Shown here piece by piece: positions 16,384 to 27,216 of a DNA stretch of 64,000 nt. How positions within the stretch are numbered: position 1 is the stretch's first letter; each line of letters starts with the position of its first letter. Both the position numbers and the translations under genes were made by a program. The notes beneath the pieces are model-generated. The model had not been told where the DNA came from, made no database searches, and saw only the letters and a program-made list of their open reading frames with translations. This stretch comes from Burkholderia sp. Ax-1724 (GTDB taxonomy: Bacteria; Pseudomonadota; Gammaproteobacteria; Burkholderiales; Burkholderiaceae). The DNA is taken from NCBI RefSeq assembly GCF_011752995.1, contig NZ_VWWL01000009.1:124001-188000 (forward strand). The letters run 5' to 3'.

Positions 16384-16756
16384 TAACGTCAAAGCACGGA
16401 CCCAGTATCGCAGATGGATGCGGGCCGGCGCAGTGCGCGCGCCGCAAAACATTGTTGCAACGATGATGCTGACTTTCATTTAGCTGGCAATGTGCTGAGA
16501 CGCGCGAAGGCGACCCGAGGGAACCGCGAGGCGTGCGTTCGCGGACGACGAACAGACGTGCGCCGGCAACGAATGTTGCGTGCATCGAGATGGATTGTTG
16601 CAGTCAATCGTCGCAATCAATGCGGCCTCGGCCCGTAGAATGCGGGGCGAGCCTGAGCATGCCCGTATTTCTCCGAGCGCGCCGATGTCGCGCTTGCCTG
16701 TCCGACCCTCATGCATGCCGGCACGTGTTCGGTATCAAAGCAAAAGGAAGATCCAG
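16384..16756. other. Upstream region of gltA without a protein gene
   Basis: About 370 bases between the minus-strand terminator and gltA. No frame resembles a protein. It must contain the gltA promoter and leader, and, given the terminator, probably the start of a short minus-strand transcript. I could not pick a convincing -35/-10 pair for either. Confidence 0.4.
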
Positions 16757-18055
16757 ATGAATTCGAAGACACACGCAACGCTGAGCTTCTCCGACAGCGA
16801 TCAGACCATCGATCTACCGATCTATCAGGGCACGCTGGGCCCGGACGTCATCGACATTCGCAAACTGTACGGACAGACCGGCAAGTTCACCTATGACCCG
16901 GGCTTCATGTCGACGGCGTCGTGCAATTCCGAAATCACGTATATCGACGGCGACAAGGGCGAGTTGCTGTATCGCGGCTATCCGATCGACAACCTCGCGC
17001 AGAATGCCGACTTCCTCGAAAGCTGCTACCTGCTGCTGAAGGGCGAACTGCCGAACGCGCAGCAGAAGGCCGAATTCGTCAACACCGTCACGCAGCACAC
17101 GATGGTGCACGAGCAGATGCATTTCTTCTTCCGCGGCTTCCGCCGCGACGCGCACCCGATGGCGATTCTGGTCGCCGCGGTCGGTGCCTTGTCGGCGTTC
17201 TATCACGACTCGCTCGACATCTCGAACCCGGAGCATCGCGAAGTGTCCGCGATCCGCATGATCGCGAAGCTGCCGACGCTCGTCGCCATGGCGTACAAGT
17301 ACACCGTCGGCCAGCCGTTCGTTTATCCGAAGAACGACCTGTCGTACAGCGCGAACTTCATGCGCATGATGTTCGCGAATCCCGCCGAGGAATACAAGGT
17401 CAACGACGTGCTGGTGCGCGCGCTCGACCGCATCCTGATCCTGCACGCGGACCACGAGCAGAACGCCTCGACCTCGACCGTGCGTCTCGCCGGTTCGTCG
17501 GGCGCGAATCCGTTCGCCTGTATCGCAGCCGGCATCGCGTGCCTGTGGGGCCCGGCGCACGGCGGTGCGAACGAAGCCGCGCTGAACATGCTCGAAGAAA
17601 TCGGCTCGGTCGACAACATCCCCGAGTTCATCAAGCAGGTCAAGGACAAGAACTCGGGCGTGAAGCTGATGGGCTTCGGTCACCGCGTCTACAAGAACTA
17701 CGACCCGCGCGCGAAGCTGATGCGCGAAACCTGCCACGAAGTGCTCGAAGAACTGGGTCTGCACGACGATCCGCTGTTCAAGCTCGCCATGGCACTCGAA
17801 AAGATCGCGCTTGAAGACGAATACTTCGTGTCGCGCAAGCTGTACCCGAACGTCGACTTCTACTCGGGCATCGTGCAGCGCGCGCTGGGCATCCCGACCT
17901 CGATGTTCACGTGCATCTTCGCGATGGCGCGCACGGTCGGCTGGATTGCGCAGTGGAACGAAATGATCGCCGATCCGGAGCAGAAGATCGGCCGTCCGCG
18001 CCAGCTCTTCATCGGCGAGACGCTGCGTGAGGCGAAGCCGCTAGCACAGCGCTAA
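16757..18055 (+). CDS. gltA: Citrate synthase (type II)
   Basis: 432 residues, the length of the hexameric, NADH-sensitive GltA type. Catalytic residues are visible: His in [11 protein letters not shown], His in [14 protein letters not shown], and Asp in NVDFYSG, with the [17 protein letters not shown] substrate loop. It condenses acetyl-CoA with oxaloacetate at the entry to the citric acid cycle. The ATG at 16757 follows AAAAGGAAGAT, a good ribosome site; the frame is open upstream without likeness to the family. The gene is solitary, without the sdh genes that often accompany gltA, so it may be a second copy. Confidence 0.95.
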   Translation: MNSKTHATLSFSDSDQTIDLPIYQGTLGPDVIDIRKLYGQTGKFTYDPGFMSTASCNSEITYIDGDKGELLYRGYPIDNLAQNADFLESCYLLLKGELPNAQQKAEFVNTVTQHTMVHEQMHFFFRGFRRDAHPMAILVAAVGALSAFYHDSLDISNPEHREVSAIRMIAKLPTLVAMAYKYTVGQPFVYPKNDLSYSANFMRMMFANPAEEYKVNDVLVRALDRILILHADHEQNASTSTVRLAGSSGANPFACIAAGIACLWGPAHGGANEAALNMLEEIGSVDNIPEFIKQVKDKNSGVKLMGFGHRVYKNYDPRAKLMRETCHEVLEELGLHDDPLFKLAMALEKIALEDEYFVSRKLYPNVDFYSGIVQRALGIPTSMFTCIFAMARTVGWIAQWNEMIADPEQKIGRPRQLFIGETLREAKPLAQR

Positions 18056-18335
18056 ACCGGCGCCGATGCGCGTGTCAATGCATTAGCGCTCCGTCGGCCC
18101 TTGAGGCCGGCGGGGCGCGGAAGTGTCGCGCCAACCTGCAGGTCCTGTGCCACCGGAAACATCTATAAACACATTCCGCAAAAAACCGCACAAAAAAATC
18201 GAAACTCCTCTGTGATAAGTTCGTCTCACGCGCACGGACACTCTACAATCGGAAGCGACCGGGCAAGATGGCGACCCGCCTTGGGCATCATCCGGAAGTG
18301 ACACTGAACGCAGCAGCGAATCCACAGGAGCGACC

Positions 18336-20618
18336 TTGATACAGCAGCCAGAAGCCCTCGGCGGGCTGACCCACTCGGGCGGCGTCGATCACCGCGAACC
18401 CGAGCAGGACGGCATCTTCATTCCGACGGAAAACCTCAACGTCGCGAGCGCCACGCAGCACGTGCTGAAGTCGGGCGACACCTTCATCGTCAACGATCCC
18501 CTCGGCGACATCACGGGCCACGAAGACGGCCTGTTCGTCAACGACACCCGCATGCTGTCGCAACTGCGCCTGACTTTCGGTGGCCGCGCGCCGTCGCTGC
18601 TGTCGGGCAGCGTGAGCAGCGACAACACCTCGTTCACCGCGCATTTGACCAACCGTCCGCTGCCGCCGCTTGGCGGCAGCAGCACGCCCGAAGGCGTGAT
18701 CCACGTCGAGCGCGTGCGCGTGCTGTCGGGCACCGTGCTCAACGAAGCGATCGAACTCACGAACTACGGCACGAGCGACGCGGTCGTGCCGCTGTCCATT
18801 TCGTTTTCGAGCGACTTCCGTGACATGTTCGAAGTGCGCGGTCTCAAGCGCGACAAGCAGGGGCGTATCGAACCGGCGCGCATCGAAAACCAGGAGGTGC
18901 TGCTCGGCTACCTCGGCCTCGACGACGTCGCGCGCAACGTGCAGATCGCGTTCTCGCCGCAGCCCGACAAGCTGTTCGCCGACCGCGCCGACTACACGAT
19001 CAAGCTGCCCGCGCAGGCGTGCGTGTCGATCTATCTGTCGGTCGCGGTGCACCTCGTGCCGATGACGAACAAGCCCGGCGCCGACATCGCGCAGTCCGTG
19101 CATGCGGTAAGCGAGGCGCATCTGTCGCAGGTCGATGCGGAGCGCCCACGCGTCGGCCGCACGGCGGTGCGCGCGGCGCTCGTCGACGCGCACCTCGTGA
19201 TGCGCGAACGCCGCCGCGCGAGTGCGCGCGTGCGCTCGGGCAACCCGCTGTTCAATGCGTGGATCGACCGCTCGTTCGCCGACCTGAGCCTGCTGACCAC
19301 CGATCTCGCGACCGGTCCGTATCCGTATGCGGGCATTCCGTGGTTTTCGACCCCGTTCGGCCGCGACGCCGTTATCACGTCGCTGCAGACGCTGTGGCTG
19401 CAACCGCACCTCGCCGCGGGCGTGCTGCGCTTTCTCGCCGATCATCAGGCGCGCGAGAACTCGCCGTTCCGCGATGCCGCGCCCGGCAAGATCATGCACG
19501 AGATGCGCAAGGGCGAAATGGCCGCGGCCGGCGAAGTGCCGTTCGCGCTGTACTACGGCGGCGTCGACACCACGCCGCTCTTCATCGTGCTGGCCGGCGC
19601 CTATGCCGAGCGCACCGGCGACCTCGCGCTGATCGACGAACTGTGGCCGGCGCTCGAACGCGCGGCGCAGTGGGTCGCGGGCGTGTGCGACAAGAACCGC
19701 CATGGGCTGCTCGACTATCAGCGCGAATCGGACGGCGGGCTCGCCAATCAGGGCTGGAAAGACAGCCACGATTCAGTGTTCCATGCCGACGGCCGTTTCC
19801 CCGATGGCCCGATCGCGCTGGTCGAAGTGCAGGCCTATGCGAGCGCCGCGTTCGACACGATGGCCCGTTTCGCGAAGCTGCGCGATCTGCACGAGGAGGC
19901 CGGGCAATATGCCGGGCGCGCGCAGAAAATCCGCCGCTGCGTGGAAGAAAAGTACTGGATGGACGAGGCCGGCTTCTACGGCATCGCGCTCGACGGTCAC
20001 GGCGAACTGTGCCGCGTGATGGCGTCGAATGCGGGACACCTGCTGGCGTTCGGGCTGCCTTCGCGCGAGCGCGGCGAAGCGGTCGTGCGCGCGCTCGACT
20101 CGGCGCTGTTCCATACCGGCTGGGGCGTACGCACGCTCGCCGCGAGCCAGGCGCGCTTCAATCCGATGGCGTATCACAACGGCTCGGTTTGGCCGCACGA
20201 CAACGCGCTCTGCGCGCGCGGGCTGTCGCGCTACGGCGGCAAGGCGTCGGCGGTGCGGTTGCTGCAGGCGCTGTTCGAGGCCGCGGTCAATTTCGACATG
20301 CGCCTGCCCGAGCTGTTTTGCGGCTTTCCGCGCCGGCGTGGCGAGCCGCCGACCGCGTATCCGGTCGCGTGTCTGCCGCAGGCGTGGGCGGCCGGTTCGC
20401 CGTTCATGATGCTCGAGGCCTGTCTTGGCATCACGATCGACGCCGAGCGGCGTGAGGTGCTGATCGAACAGCCGATGCTGCCCGAGGGTATCGACTGGCT
20501 CGAAGTCGGCGATCTGCGGGTGGGCGATGCGTCGGTGTCGATCACGTTCCGCCGGATCGGCGAGAAGGTGGTGGCGTCGGCGGAGCAGGGCGATGTGCGG
20601 GTGGTGGCGCTGCTTTAA
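18336..20618 (+). CDS. Amylo-alpha-1,6-glucosidase (glycogen debranching type)
   Basis: 760 residues. The N-terminal third is the beta-sandwich of the glycogen-debranching N-terminal family (SGDTFIVNDPLGDI, GLFVNDTRMLSQLRL). The rest is an alpha/alpha-toroid glycoside hydrolase, with IPWFSTPFGRDAVITSLQTL, an Asp/Glu pair around GLLDYQRESDGGLANQGWKDS, and HNGSVWPHDNALCARGL. The start is TTG at 18336 preceded by CAGGAGCG. In bacteria such enzymes trim alpha-1,6 branches of glycogen or act on trehalose-related glucans; no glycogen genes are near. No signal peptide, so cytoplasmic. Confidence 0.88.
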   Translation: MIQQPEALGGLTHSGGVDHREPEQDGIFIPTENLNVASATQHVLKSGDTFIVNDPLGDITGHEDGLFVNDTRMLSQLRLTFGGRAPSLLSGSVSSDNTSFTAHLTNRPLPPLGGSSTPEGVIHVERVRVLSGTVLNEAIELTNYGTSDAVVPLSISFSSDFRDMFEVRGLKRDKQGRIEPARIENQEVLLGYLGLDDVARNVQIAFSPQPDKLFADRADYTIKLPAQACVSIYLSVAVHLVPMTNKPGADIAQSVHAVSEAHLSQVDAERPRVGRTAVRAALVDAHLVMRERRRASARVRSGNPLFNAWIDRSFADLSLLTTDLATGPYPYAGIPWFSTPFGRDAVITSLQTLWLQPHLAAGVLRFLADHQARENSPFRDAAPGKIMHEMRKGEMAAAGEVPFALYYGGVDTTPLFIVLAGAYAERTGDLALIDELWPALERAAQWVAGVCDKNRHGLLDYQRESDGGLANQGWKDSHDSVFHADGRFPDGPIALVEVQAYASAAFDTMARFAKLRDLHEEAGQYAGRAQKIRRCVEEKYWMDEAGFYGIALDGHGELCRVMASNAGHLLAFGLPSRERGEAVVRALDSALFHTGWGVRTLAASQARFNPMAYHNGSVWPHDNALCARGLSRYGGKASAVRLLQALFEAAVNFDMRLPELFCGFPRRRGEPPTAYPVACLPQAWAAGSPFMMLEACLGITIDAERREVLIEQPMLPEGIDWLEVGDLRVGDASVSITFRRIGEKVVASAEQGDVRVVALL

Positions 20619-20804
20619 CGCCGTGCCGCCGTTGTTGCGCGCCGTTGTTCCGTTGTCGCTCTGCCGTTACGTTGCTGTGTCGCTGCGTCATGCACCGAGG
20701 CGGGCGTCCCGCTGTCAGCCGGATGTGACGCGTCGGGACGTGGGCCGGGGCGGGCATGCGCGATGCTACCCGATAGCCCATTCACTCACATTCCGGGAGG
20801 GCGG

Positions 20805-21461
20805 GTGCATCCGGCACGACGACTTGGAATAGTGCTGCTGTGGGCGGCGGCGTTGGGCTCGAGCGCGGCCTGGGCGAGCGACATCCAGTGCTCGACGACG
20901 CAGCAAGCCGCTGAGCGCGTCATATGCGATCACGCGATCCTGAACAACGAATACGACGATATCTTCGCGCAGCAACAGGCGCTGCTGCGTGACGGAAGAC
21001 TCGCGGTCGCGCAACTGGTGCAATGGCGGCAAGCGCGCAACGCATGTGTCGACGTTCACTGTGTCGATGGCGTATTCGCTCAGTGGAAGACGATGGCAAG
21101 GTCTCTCGAAGCCGTTCCGCAGGCGGCGCCGATAGAGATGGCTTCGGATACGGCAGCGGCTCCGGTCGGGCCGAATCCGGAGGCGCCTCCTGCGCCGGCA
21201 TCGCAATCCGAAACGTCGTCGCCAGCCTCGCCGACCTCGGAGGCGTCGCTGGTGCATCAGGGCAGCGCTGCGGGCATCGCGCTTCCGCAACCGGTCGAGG
21301 CGTCGGATGCCACCGCGCCCGCGCCCGCGGTTGCGTCCGCGGCTTCCGCCGCGAGCGACGCTCGCCGTACGACCGGCATGAGCGCTGGCCTCCTGCTGGT
21401 TCTGCTGGTCGCGGTGGGGGCCGGCGTGCTGTTTGCACGCAGGACAAGGCGCGGCGGATGA
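20805..21461 (+). CDS. Membrane-anchored exported protein with LprI-like Cys domain
   Basis: About 218 residues. A signal peptide (positively charged head, LGIVLLWAAALGSSAAWA, cut before SD) is followed by a four-cysteine segment (IQCSTTQQAAERVICDHAILN ... ACVDVHCVDGVFAQW when read in two parts). This resembles the lysozyme-inhibitor LprI N-terminal/DUF1311 fold. Then comes a long Ala/Pro/Ser-rich linker, and a C-terminal membrane helix (LLLVLLVAVGAGVLFA) ending in RRTRRGG. So it would be a periplasmic domain tethered to the inner membrane. I chose the GTG at 20805 behind GGGAGG; an ATG at 20763 is also possible. Function beyond this is not known. Confidence 0.72.
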   Translation: MHPARRLGIVLLWAAALGSSAAWASDIQCSTTQQAAERVICDHAILNNEYDDIFAQQQALLRDGRLAVAQLVQWRQARNACVDVHCVDGVFAQWKTMARSLEAVPQAAPIEMASDTAAAPVGPNPEAPPAPASQSETSSPASPTSEASLVHQGSAAGIALPQPVEASDATAPAPAVASAASAASDARRTTGMSAGLLLVLLVAVGAGVLFARRTRRGG

Positions 21462-21566
21462 GAGGCGAGGGCGGCCGCAGGCGGGCCGATTTCTCTCCGT
21501 TGAAGCCACCCCACCCGGTGGTAACATTTGTTGTCATCCTTACCTCCGGCGCCGCCCGGCCTTGAT

Positions 21567-22421
21567 ATGCCTGACAGCTTCGATCAGCTCGCCGCCCTGA
21601 TCCGGGCGCGCTTCTCCGAACTGAGCCCGCAGTTCCAGTTGGGCGCGGCTTTTCTGCTCGATCATCCCGACGAGGTCGCGGTGTCGTCGATGCGCAAAGT
21701 CGCCGAGCGCGCGCAGGTGCAGCCGGCGTCGCTCGTGCGGTTGTCGCAGCAACTCGGCTTTCCCGGCTGGAACGAATTGCGCAACCTGTTCGTCGCGCGC
21801 GTGCGCACGCGTCCCGAACCGTTGACGAGCCGCGCGCGTTCGCTCGTCAAATCCAAAGATGCGCTCGCGAACGATCTGCTCGCCGCGCAACAGCACAATC
21901 TCGCAGCGACCGCCGCGCATAACGGCCGCGCGATCGTCGAGGCCGCGCGGCTGTTGCGGCGCGCGCCGCATGTGCAGGTGGCGGGCTTCCGCTCGTGTTA
22001 CCCGGTCGCGTTCGGGCTCGTGTACGGCTACCGGCTGTTCCGTCCGTCGGTGTCGTTGCTGAACGGCGAGGCCGGCACGCTCGACATGCAGTTGCGCGCG
22101 ATCAGGCGCGACAGCGCGACCGTCGTCGTCAGCTTCGCGCCGTATTCGGTCGAGTCCGCGCGTGTTGCCGAAGCCGTGCTCGAAAAAGGCGGCAAGCTGA
22201 TCGCGATCACCGACAGCGCCGTGTCGCCGATCGCGCTGAATGCCGACAAGGTGCTGATCTTCTCGCACGAGAGCCCGTCGTTCTTTCCGTCGCTGGTGGC
22301 CGCCACCGCGCTTGCCGAAGCGCTCGTCGCGCATCTGCTCGCGCTCGAAGGCGCGGGCGCGGTCGAACAGCTCGCGCTTGCCGAGCAGTCGTTGCATGCG
22401 AAGGGCGCCTACGTGTCGTGA
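21567..22421 (+). CDS. MurR/RpiR-family regulator with SIS domain
   Basis: 284 residues. An N-terminal RpiR helix-turn-helix (about 20-75, with VSSMRKVAERAQVQPASLVRLSQQLGF) is followed by a SIS sugar-isomerase fold (about 125-255, VQVAGFRSCYPVAFGLVYGY). Such proteins sense phosphosugars and usually control a neighbouring sugar or amino-sugar operon. Here no sugar genes are adjacent and the target is unclear. I chose the ATG at 21567; a TTG at 21528 is open but adds a proline-rich head. It converges with the DUF4148 gene across a two-way terminator. Confidence 0.85.
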   Translation: MPDSFDQLAALIRARFSELSPQFQLGAAFLLDHPDEVAVSSMRKVAERAQVQPASLVRLSQQLGFPGWNELRNLFVARVRTRPEPLTSRARSLVKSKDALANDLLAAQQHNLAATAAHNGRAIVEAARLLRRAPHVQVAGFRSCYPVAFGLVYGYRLFRPSVSLLNGEAGTLDMQLRAIRRDSATVVVSFAPYSVESARVAEAVLEKGGKLIAITDSAVSPIALNADKVLIFSHESPSFFPSLVAATALAEALVAHLLALEGAGAVEQLALAEQSLHAKGAYVS

Positions 22422-22589
22422 GCGGGTTTGTCGCGCCGGCAACGTTCGTCGTGCGTTCCCGCGAAATCGACGCGGACGGATCAAATGGCACCGTTATGAT
22501 TCATCCGGTTCTATTTTGTATTTTATGACAACGTATGTTGTTTGACCACATAGAAAGACGCAATGCAAACGCCGCGATAACAGCGCAAT

Positions 22590-22634
22590 AAAAAAGCCCC
22601 GCTTGCGAACGCCACAAGCAGGGCTTTTGTTTCT
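22590..22634. terminator. Bidirectional rho-independent terminator
   Basis: AAAAGCCCCGCTTG pairs with CAAGCAGGGCTTTT (one G-T wobble) across a 9-base loop. An A-run lies on the left and a T-run on the right, so it can stop transcripts from both the RpiR gene and the opposing DUF4148 gene. Confidence 0.8.
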
Positions 22635-22712
22635 TACGGCGGCATCAACTGGGCTTCAGCCGCTTTGACTACCACAGCGAAGCCGCGCAAGTGCGCGGCT
22701 ACAACGACGCAC

Positions 22713-23021
22713 TTAATGACCGCGATACGTCGAGAAGAGCTGTTGCTGCACCGACGACGGCGTGCCCGCGTCCGACGAACTGGCCTTCACGCCGCCGACG
22801 TCCTGCGCGCCTTGCGCCGCGGCAACCACGCCTGTCGAGCCTTGCGGCATGGCCTTCGGATATTCGGCGTCGCTCTGATACAGGAGACCGGCTTTTTGCG
22901 CCGCCACCAGTTCGGCGCGCACCTGAGCGCGCGTGACCGGAGCGTTTGACTGCTGTGCGAACGACACGGCCGGAACGATAAGAGCCGATGCAACGACGAC
23001 TGCGGAAAGAAGCGATTTCAT
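22713..23021 (-). CDS. DUF4148 exported protein
   Basis: 102 residues. A signal peptide (MKSLLSAVVVASALIVPAVSFA) leads into the DUF4148 signature TRAQVRAELVAAQKAGLLYQ, then a low-complexity Gln/Ser/Gly tail. DUF4148 proteins are small periplasmic proteins of unknown function very common in Burkholderia and relatives. A GGAG site precedes the ATG on the minus strand. Single gene. Confidence 0.9.
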   Translation of the reverse strand: MKSLLSAVVVASALIVPAVSFAQQSNAPVTRAQVRAELVAAQKAGLLYQSDAEYPKAMPQGSTGVVAAAQGAQDVGGVKASSSDAGTPSSVQQQLFSTYRGH

Positions 23022-23391
23022 GATGATCTCCGGTTTCGATTGTTGAGTGGATCGGTTTGAATGGTGTTGCCCGATCGGTTGAAGCGAGTCTATTTCTTAC
23101 CGAGTCCGTAAAAAAGACGATTTCCGAGGAAAGATTGTTACTGCTATTGATATAGTCCAAAAAGCGCTTTTCTTGACCTCGGGCATCGGAGTCCGGTCCG
23201 ATCGCCAGCGCGCCGTCACGACGGCGGCACACGGAAGCGCCTATGATGAAAGCCGGTCCACGCCCGCGCCCTACAGCCGCGCGGCAGCAGCGACCGATGC
23301 CGGCGCGCGGACACATCCGGGCGGGACCGCCGCGCGGCAGGCATCGTTTTCGGTCGCACGGCACGCGGCAGGGCACCACAGGAGAGCGGTG

Positions 23392-23817
23392 ATGAAGCGC
23401 AAGGCATCGGCAATCTGGCAAGGCGATCTGCAGCACGGCAAAGGCTCGATTTCTACCGACAGCGGCGTCCTCAAGGACACCCAGTACTCGTTTTCGACGC
23501 GCTTCGCGGACGGCATCGGCACGAACCCCGAAGAACTGATTGCGGCGGCGCATGCGGGGTGCTTCTCGATGGCGTTGTCGGCGGAACTGGGCAAGGCCGG
23601 CATCACGCCCGAGCGGATCGGCACCACGGCCACCGTCACGCTCGACAAGGACGGCGGCGGCTTTGCGATCAGCGCCGTGCATCTCGACGTGACGGTGAAG
23701 ATTCCGGGCGGCGACAAGGCCGCGTTCGACAAGGCGACGGCCGACGCGAAGGCGGGTTGCCCGGTGTCGAAGGTGCTCAACGCGACGATCACGATGGATG
23801 CGAAGCTCGAAACCTGA
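23392..23817 (+). CDS. osmC: OsmC-family peroxiredoxin
   Basis: 141 residues, OsmC branch of the OsmC/Ohr family. The two redox cysteines are in AAHAGCFSMAL and AKAGCPVSKVL. The ALSAELGKAG helix and the dimer-forming strands fit. OsmC reduces organic hydroperoxides and hydrogen peroxide in the cytoplasm and is usually stress- or stationary-phase induced. AGGAGAG lies 6-11 bases before the ATG at 23392. The gene ends at a strong terminator. Confidence 0.92.
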   Translation: MKRKASAIWQGDLQHGKGSISTDSGVLKDTQYSFSTRFADGIGTNPEELIAAAHAGCFSMALSAELGKAGITPERIGTTATVTLDKDGGGFAISAVHLDVTVKIPGGDKAAFDKATADAKAGCPVSKVLNATITMDAKLET

Positions 23818-23864
23818 GGCTGGGGGTTCATCCGCGCGGCAGCAAAGATAAACGGAAATAAACG

Positions 23865-23903
23865 GAAGCCGGCGATGGTGCGAGACCGTCGCCGGCTTTT
23901 TTG
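23865..23903 (+). terminator. Rho-independent terminator after osmC
   Basis: A long stem (GAAGCCGGCGATGGT with ACCGTCGCCGGCTTT) and a T6 run, about 50 bases after the osmC stop codon. Confidence 0.85.
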
Positions 23904-24592
23904 CGCGTTGCGCGGGGGCGGACATGGCTCGCCGTTGCCGTCGATCGTCTGCCTCGTGCGGCGGAAGGCCGTGAGCGGGAAGGCCGGGCTTACATCGGAT
24001 GTTGCGCCGTCGACGTGGCAGACTGGCCTTTCCCCGCATTCGGCATTGCAGCAATCCGCAGCGCGTTTTTGCGTGCTTCGCGCAGGCAGTTTGAAAAATG
24101 CCGTACCACGATCGTTTTCAATGACCGGCTTATCGTAAAAATTTTGTCGTTTTAAAGAAAGACTGCATGAAAGTTTCAAGGGTTTATCAGTGAGTCTGTA
24201 ATTCACAAGCCGTTTTGATTTGCATCAAACAGGAATAAACCCTATGCGGCATTGCGTCACGTTTCTAATATGACGAATCCGGGCCGCATTTTCTACCGGA
24301 TGGGGAAGCCCCGTGCAAGTAAGTGTTGCGCTTGTGCGGTAGCGCACAAAGCGGTTGCTGGCATGGGATTCGGGAATTTCCCCTGTTGGATGGGAACTAA
24401 ACCCGGCGGCTTCGAATTCACCCGTAATGAAAGCGGTATCAATAAAAAATCGCTTGCCGCGTTTAAATTCAATTGTTAATCTCTCTCAAGTTTTAGAGCG
24501 CTCCTTCAGCAGTCAAAGTCGCAGTCAGGATCGATAAAGCGGCGCATTGGCCTGGCGCAATGACTTAATAACGCTCAACATGGGGATTCAAT
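23904..24592. other. Long AT-richer region between osmC and the YodC-like gene
   Basis: Nearly 700 bases without a credible protein gene. From about 24100 the base composition shifts toward A+T. A perfect FNR/ANR-type palindrome lies at 24215-24228, and a TAATAT element at 24267-24272 could be a -10. What follows to the start of the YodC-like gene is either a leader of more than 300 bases or a separate small RNA. Confidence 0.45.
24215..24228 (+). promoter_or_regulatory. FNR/ANR-type box
   Basis: TTGATTTGCATCAA is a perfect match to the FNR/ANR consensus TTGATnnnnATCAA. It lies in the intergenic region about 365 bases before the YodC-like gene. Known FNR/ANR sites control genes under low oxygen. 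The target could be the YodC-like gene or an unannotated transcript in between. Confidence 0.6.
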
Positions 24593-24865
24593 ATGCTGAC
24601 CGCGACCATTGACGCATTGCAGACACCGTCCGCCGCCTCGTTCAACGCAGGCGACGTGGTCACGCTGAAGGAAGGGGGCCCGCGCATGACCGTGACCTAC
24701 GTGGGGCCGGTCGCGCTCAATCCCGGCAACTGGCTGATCTGCGAATGGTTCGACGAACACGGCGAACTGCGCCACGAGATGTTCGAGCCGGACAGGGTGC
24801 GGGCCGAGCCCCGTTCGATTCCGGCCGGCTCCGTGCAATGGAATCGCATGGGGCGCGCCGCGTGA
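24593..24865 (+). CDS. YodC-family protein (DUF2158)
   Basis: 90 residues, DUF2158/YodC fold: FNAGDVVTLKEGGPRMTVTYV is the family core, followed by WLICEWFDEHGELRHEMFEPD. YodC proteins are tiny beta-barrel proteins of unknown function; the gap in knowledge is real. GGGGA stands before the ATG. It may respond to oxygen through the upstream FNR-type box. No operon partner on the same strand within 500 bases. Confidence 0.85.
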   Translation: MLTATIDALQTPSAASFNAGDVVTLKEGGPRMTVTYVGPVALNPGNWLICEWFDEHGELRHEMFEPDRVRAEPRSIPAGSVQWNRMGRAA

Positions 24866-24963
24866 GTCCGGTTGCGCGTGCAACGTGCGCCCGCTGCGCG
24901 AAGCACGCAATCATCGAAGCACATTCATCGAATCGCATCGTTCGACCCACACCTCGCGGCGAG

Positions 24964-25275
24964 TCACCGCTCCGGCCGGTTGCGCGCGGCCGTGCGCCGT
25001 TGCACGCGCGCCATCAGCGCCGATGAAAACGCCCGCATGCTCAGAAGCTTGCGCGTCTTGACGACGTCGCCCGCCAGCGTCTCCGGCGGGTTCGGCTGCA
25101 ATGCCCAATAGAGCGCGAGCAGCCAGCCGAGCACGGTCCAGCCGAGGCAGGCATTGAAGAGCGCGAGCGTCAGCACGTCGCGGCGCTTGCGCCGGTCCGC
25201 GAGAATTGCCGGCAGAAAGTACAGCGCCAGCGCCGCCACCGCAGCGATGGCCTGCACGGCCACGTTACCGCTCAT
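24964..25275 (-). CDS. Superinfection immunity-type small membrane protein
   Basis: 103 residues. I start at the ATG whose complement is at 25275, because GGAGATA stands just before it; the longer frame has no such site. Two hydrophobic segments (VAALALYFLPAILA and LGWTVLGWLLALYWAL) with a charged ADRRKRRD loop between them match the superinfection-immunity (Imm) family, named after the T4 protein that blocks DNA entry. Chromosomal members like this are common and their job is not established. A Lys/Arg-rich tail points to the cytoplasm. Confidence 0.72.
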   Translation of the reverse strand: MSGNVAVQAIAAVAALALYFLPAILADRRKRRDVLTLALFNACLGWTVLGWLLALYWALQPNPPETLAGDVVKTRKLLSMRAFSSALMARVQRRTAARNRPER

Positions 25276-25438
25276 AAATATCTCCCGATGCGTGATGCAT
25301 GCAGCGATTGTCGCGCGAACGGCGTACTTGCGCAGCGCCGCCGCACGAGTGCGCATCAAGGCATGTCGAGGGGTTCAGCCCGGCGCGCATCGGGACTATC
25401 ATGATCGTTTCGACTGACCCGCCCCCACGGACGCCATC

Positions 25439-26899
<1,461 letters not shown>

Positions 26900-27216
26900 G
26901 TGCGGGAGGAAGAGGCGGAGGGTTTGGTGCCCGTCGCTTTACGCATGGCATCGGCGTGATCTCGCGGCGTCTCGTTGCAGCGGGAAGCAGCAGGTTTAGC
27001 GCTTGTCGCTTCGCGCATGGCGCCAGTGCGATCCCATGCCGTCTCGCCACCGTCGGAAGAAGCGGCGCGCTCTGCGGCCGCCGCTTTGGGGATGGTGTAG
27101 GTCTGATCCCGCGCCATCTCGCGCTGTTTCGCATAGCTTGCGCGCCATATCGGCGTGAGCAGGAAAGTGTCGGTCCGCAAACCGGCGCACCTGCAACCAG
27201 CGCAGAAGCGTGACGC
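26900..27216. repeat. Degenerate tandem repeat, three units of about 75 bases
   Basis: The gap between the M20 gene and pdeR holds three similar blocks starting at about 26933, 27005 and 27080, each opening with GTCGCTT or GCCGCTT. A GATC and a CTCG follow at similar distances. Similarity is partial. Read on the minus strand each block would give a similar short peptide (MREAT/MRKAT, then Lys-Pro-Ala-Ala-Ser), but no gene with a start and ribosome site is evident. No gene called. Confidence 0.4.
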
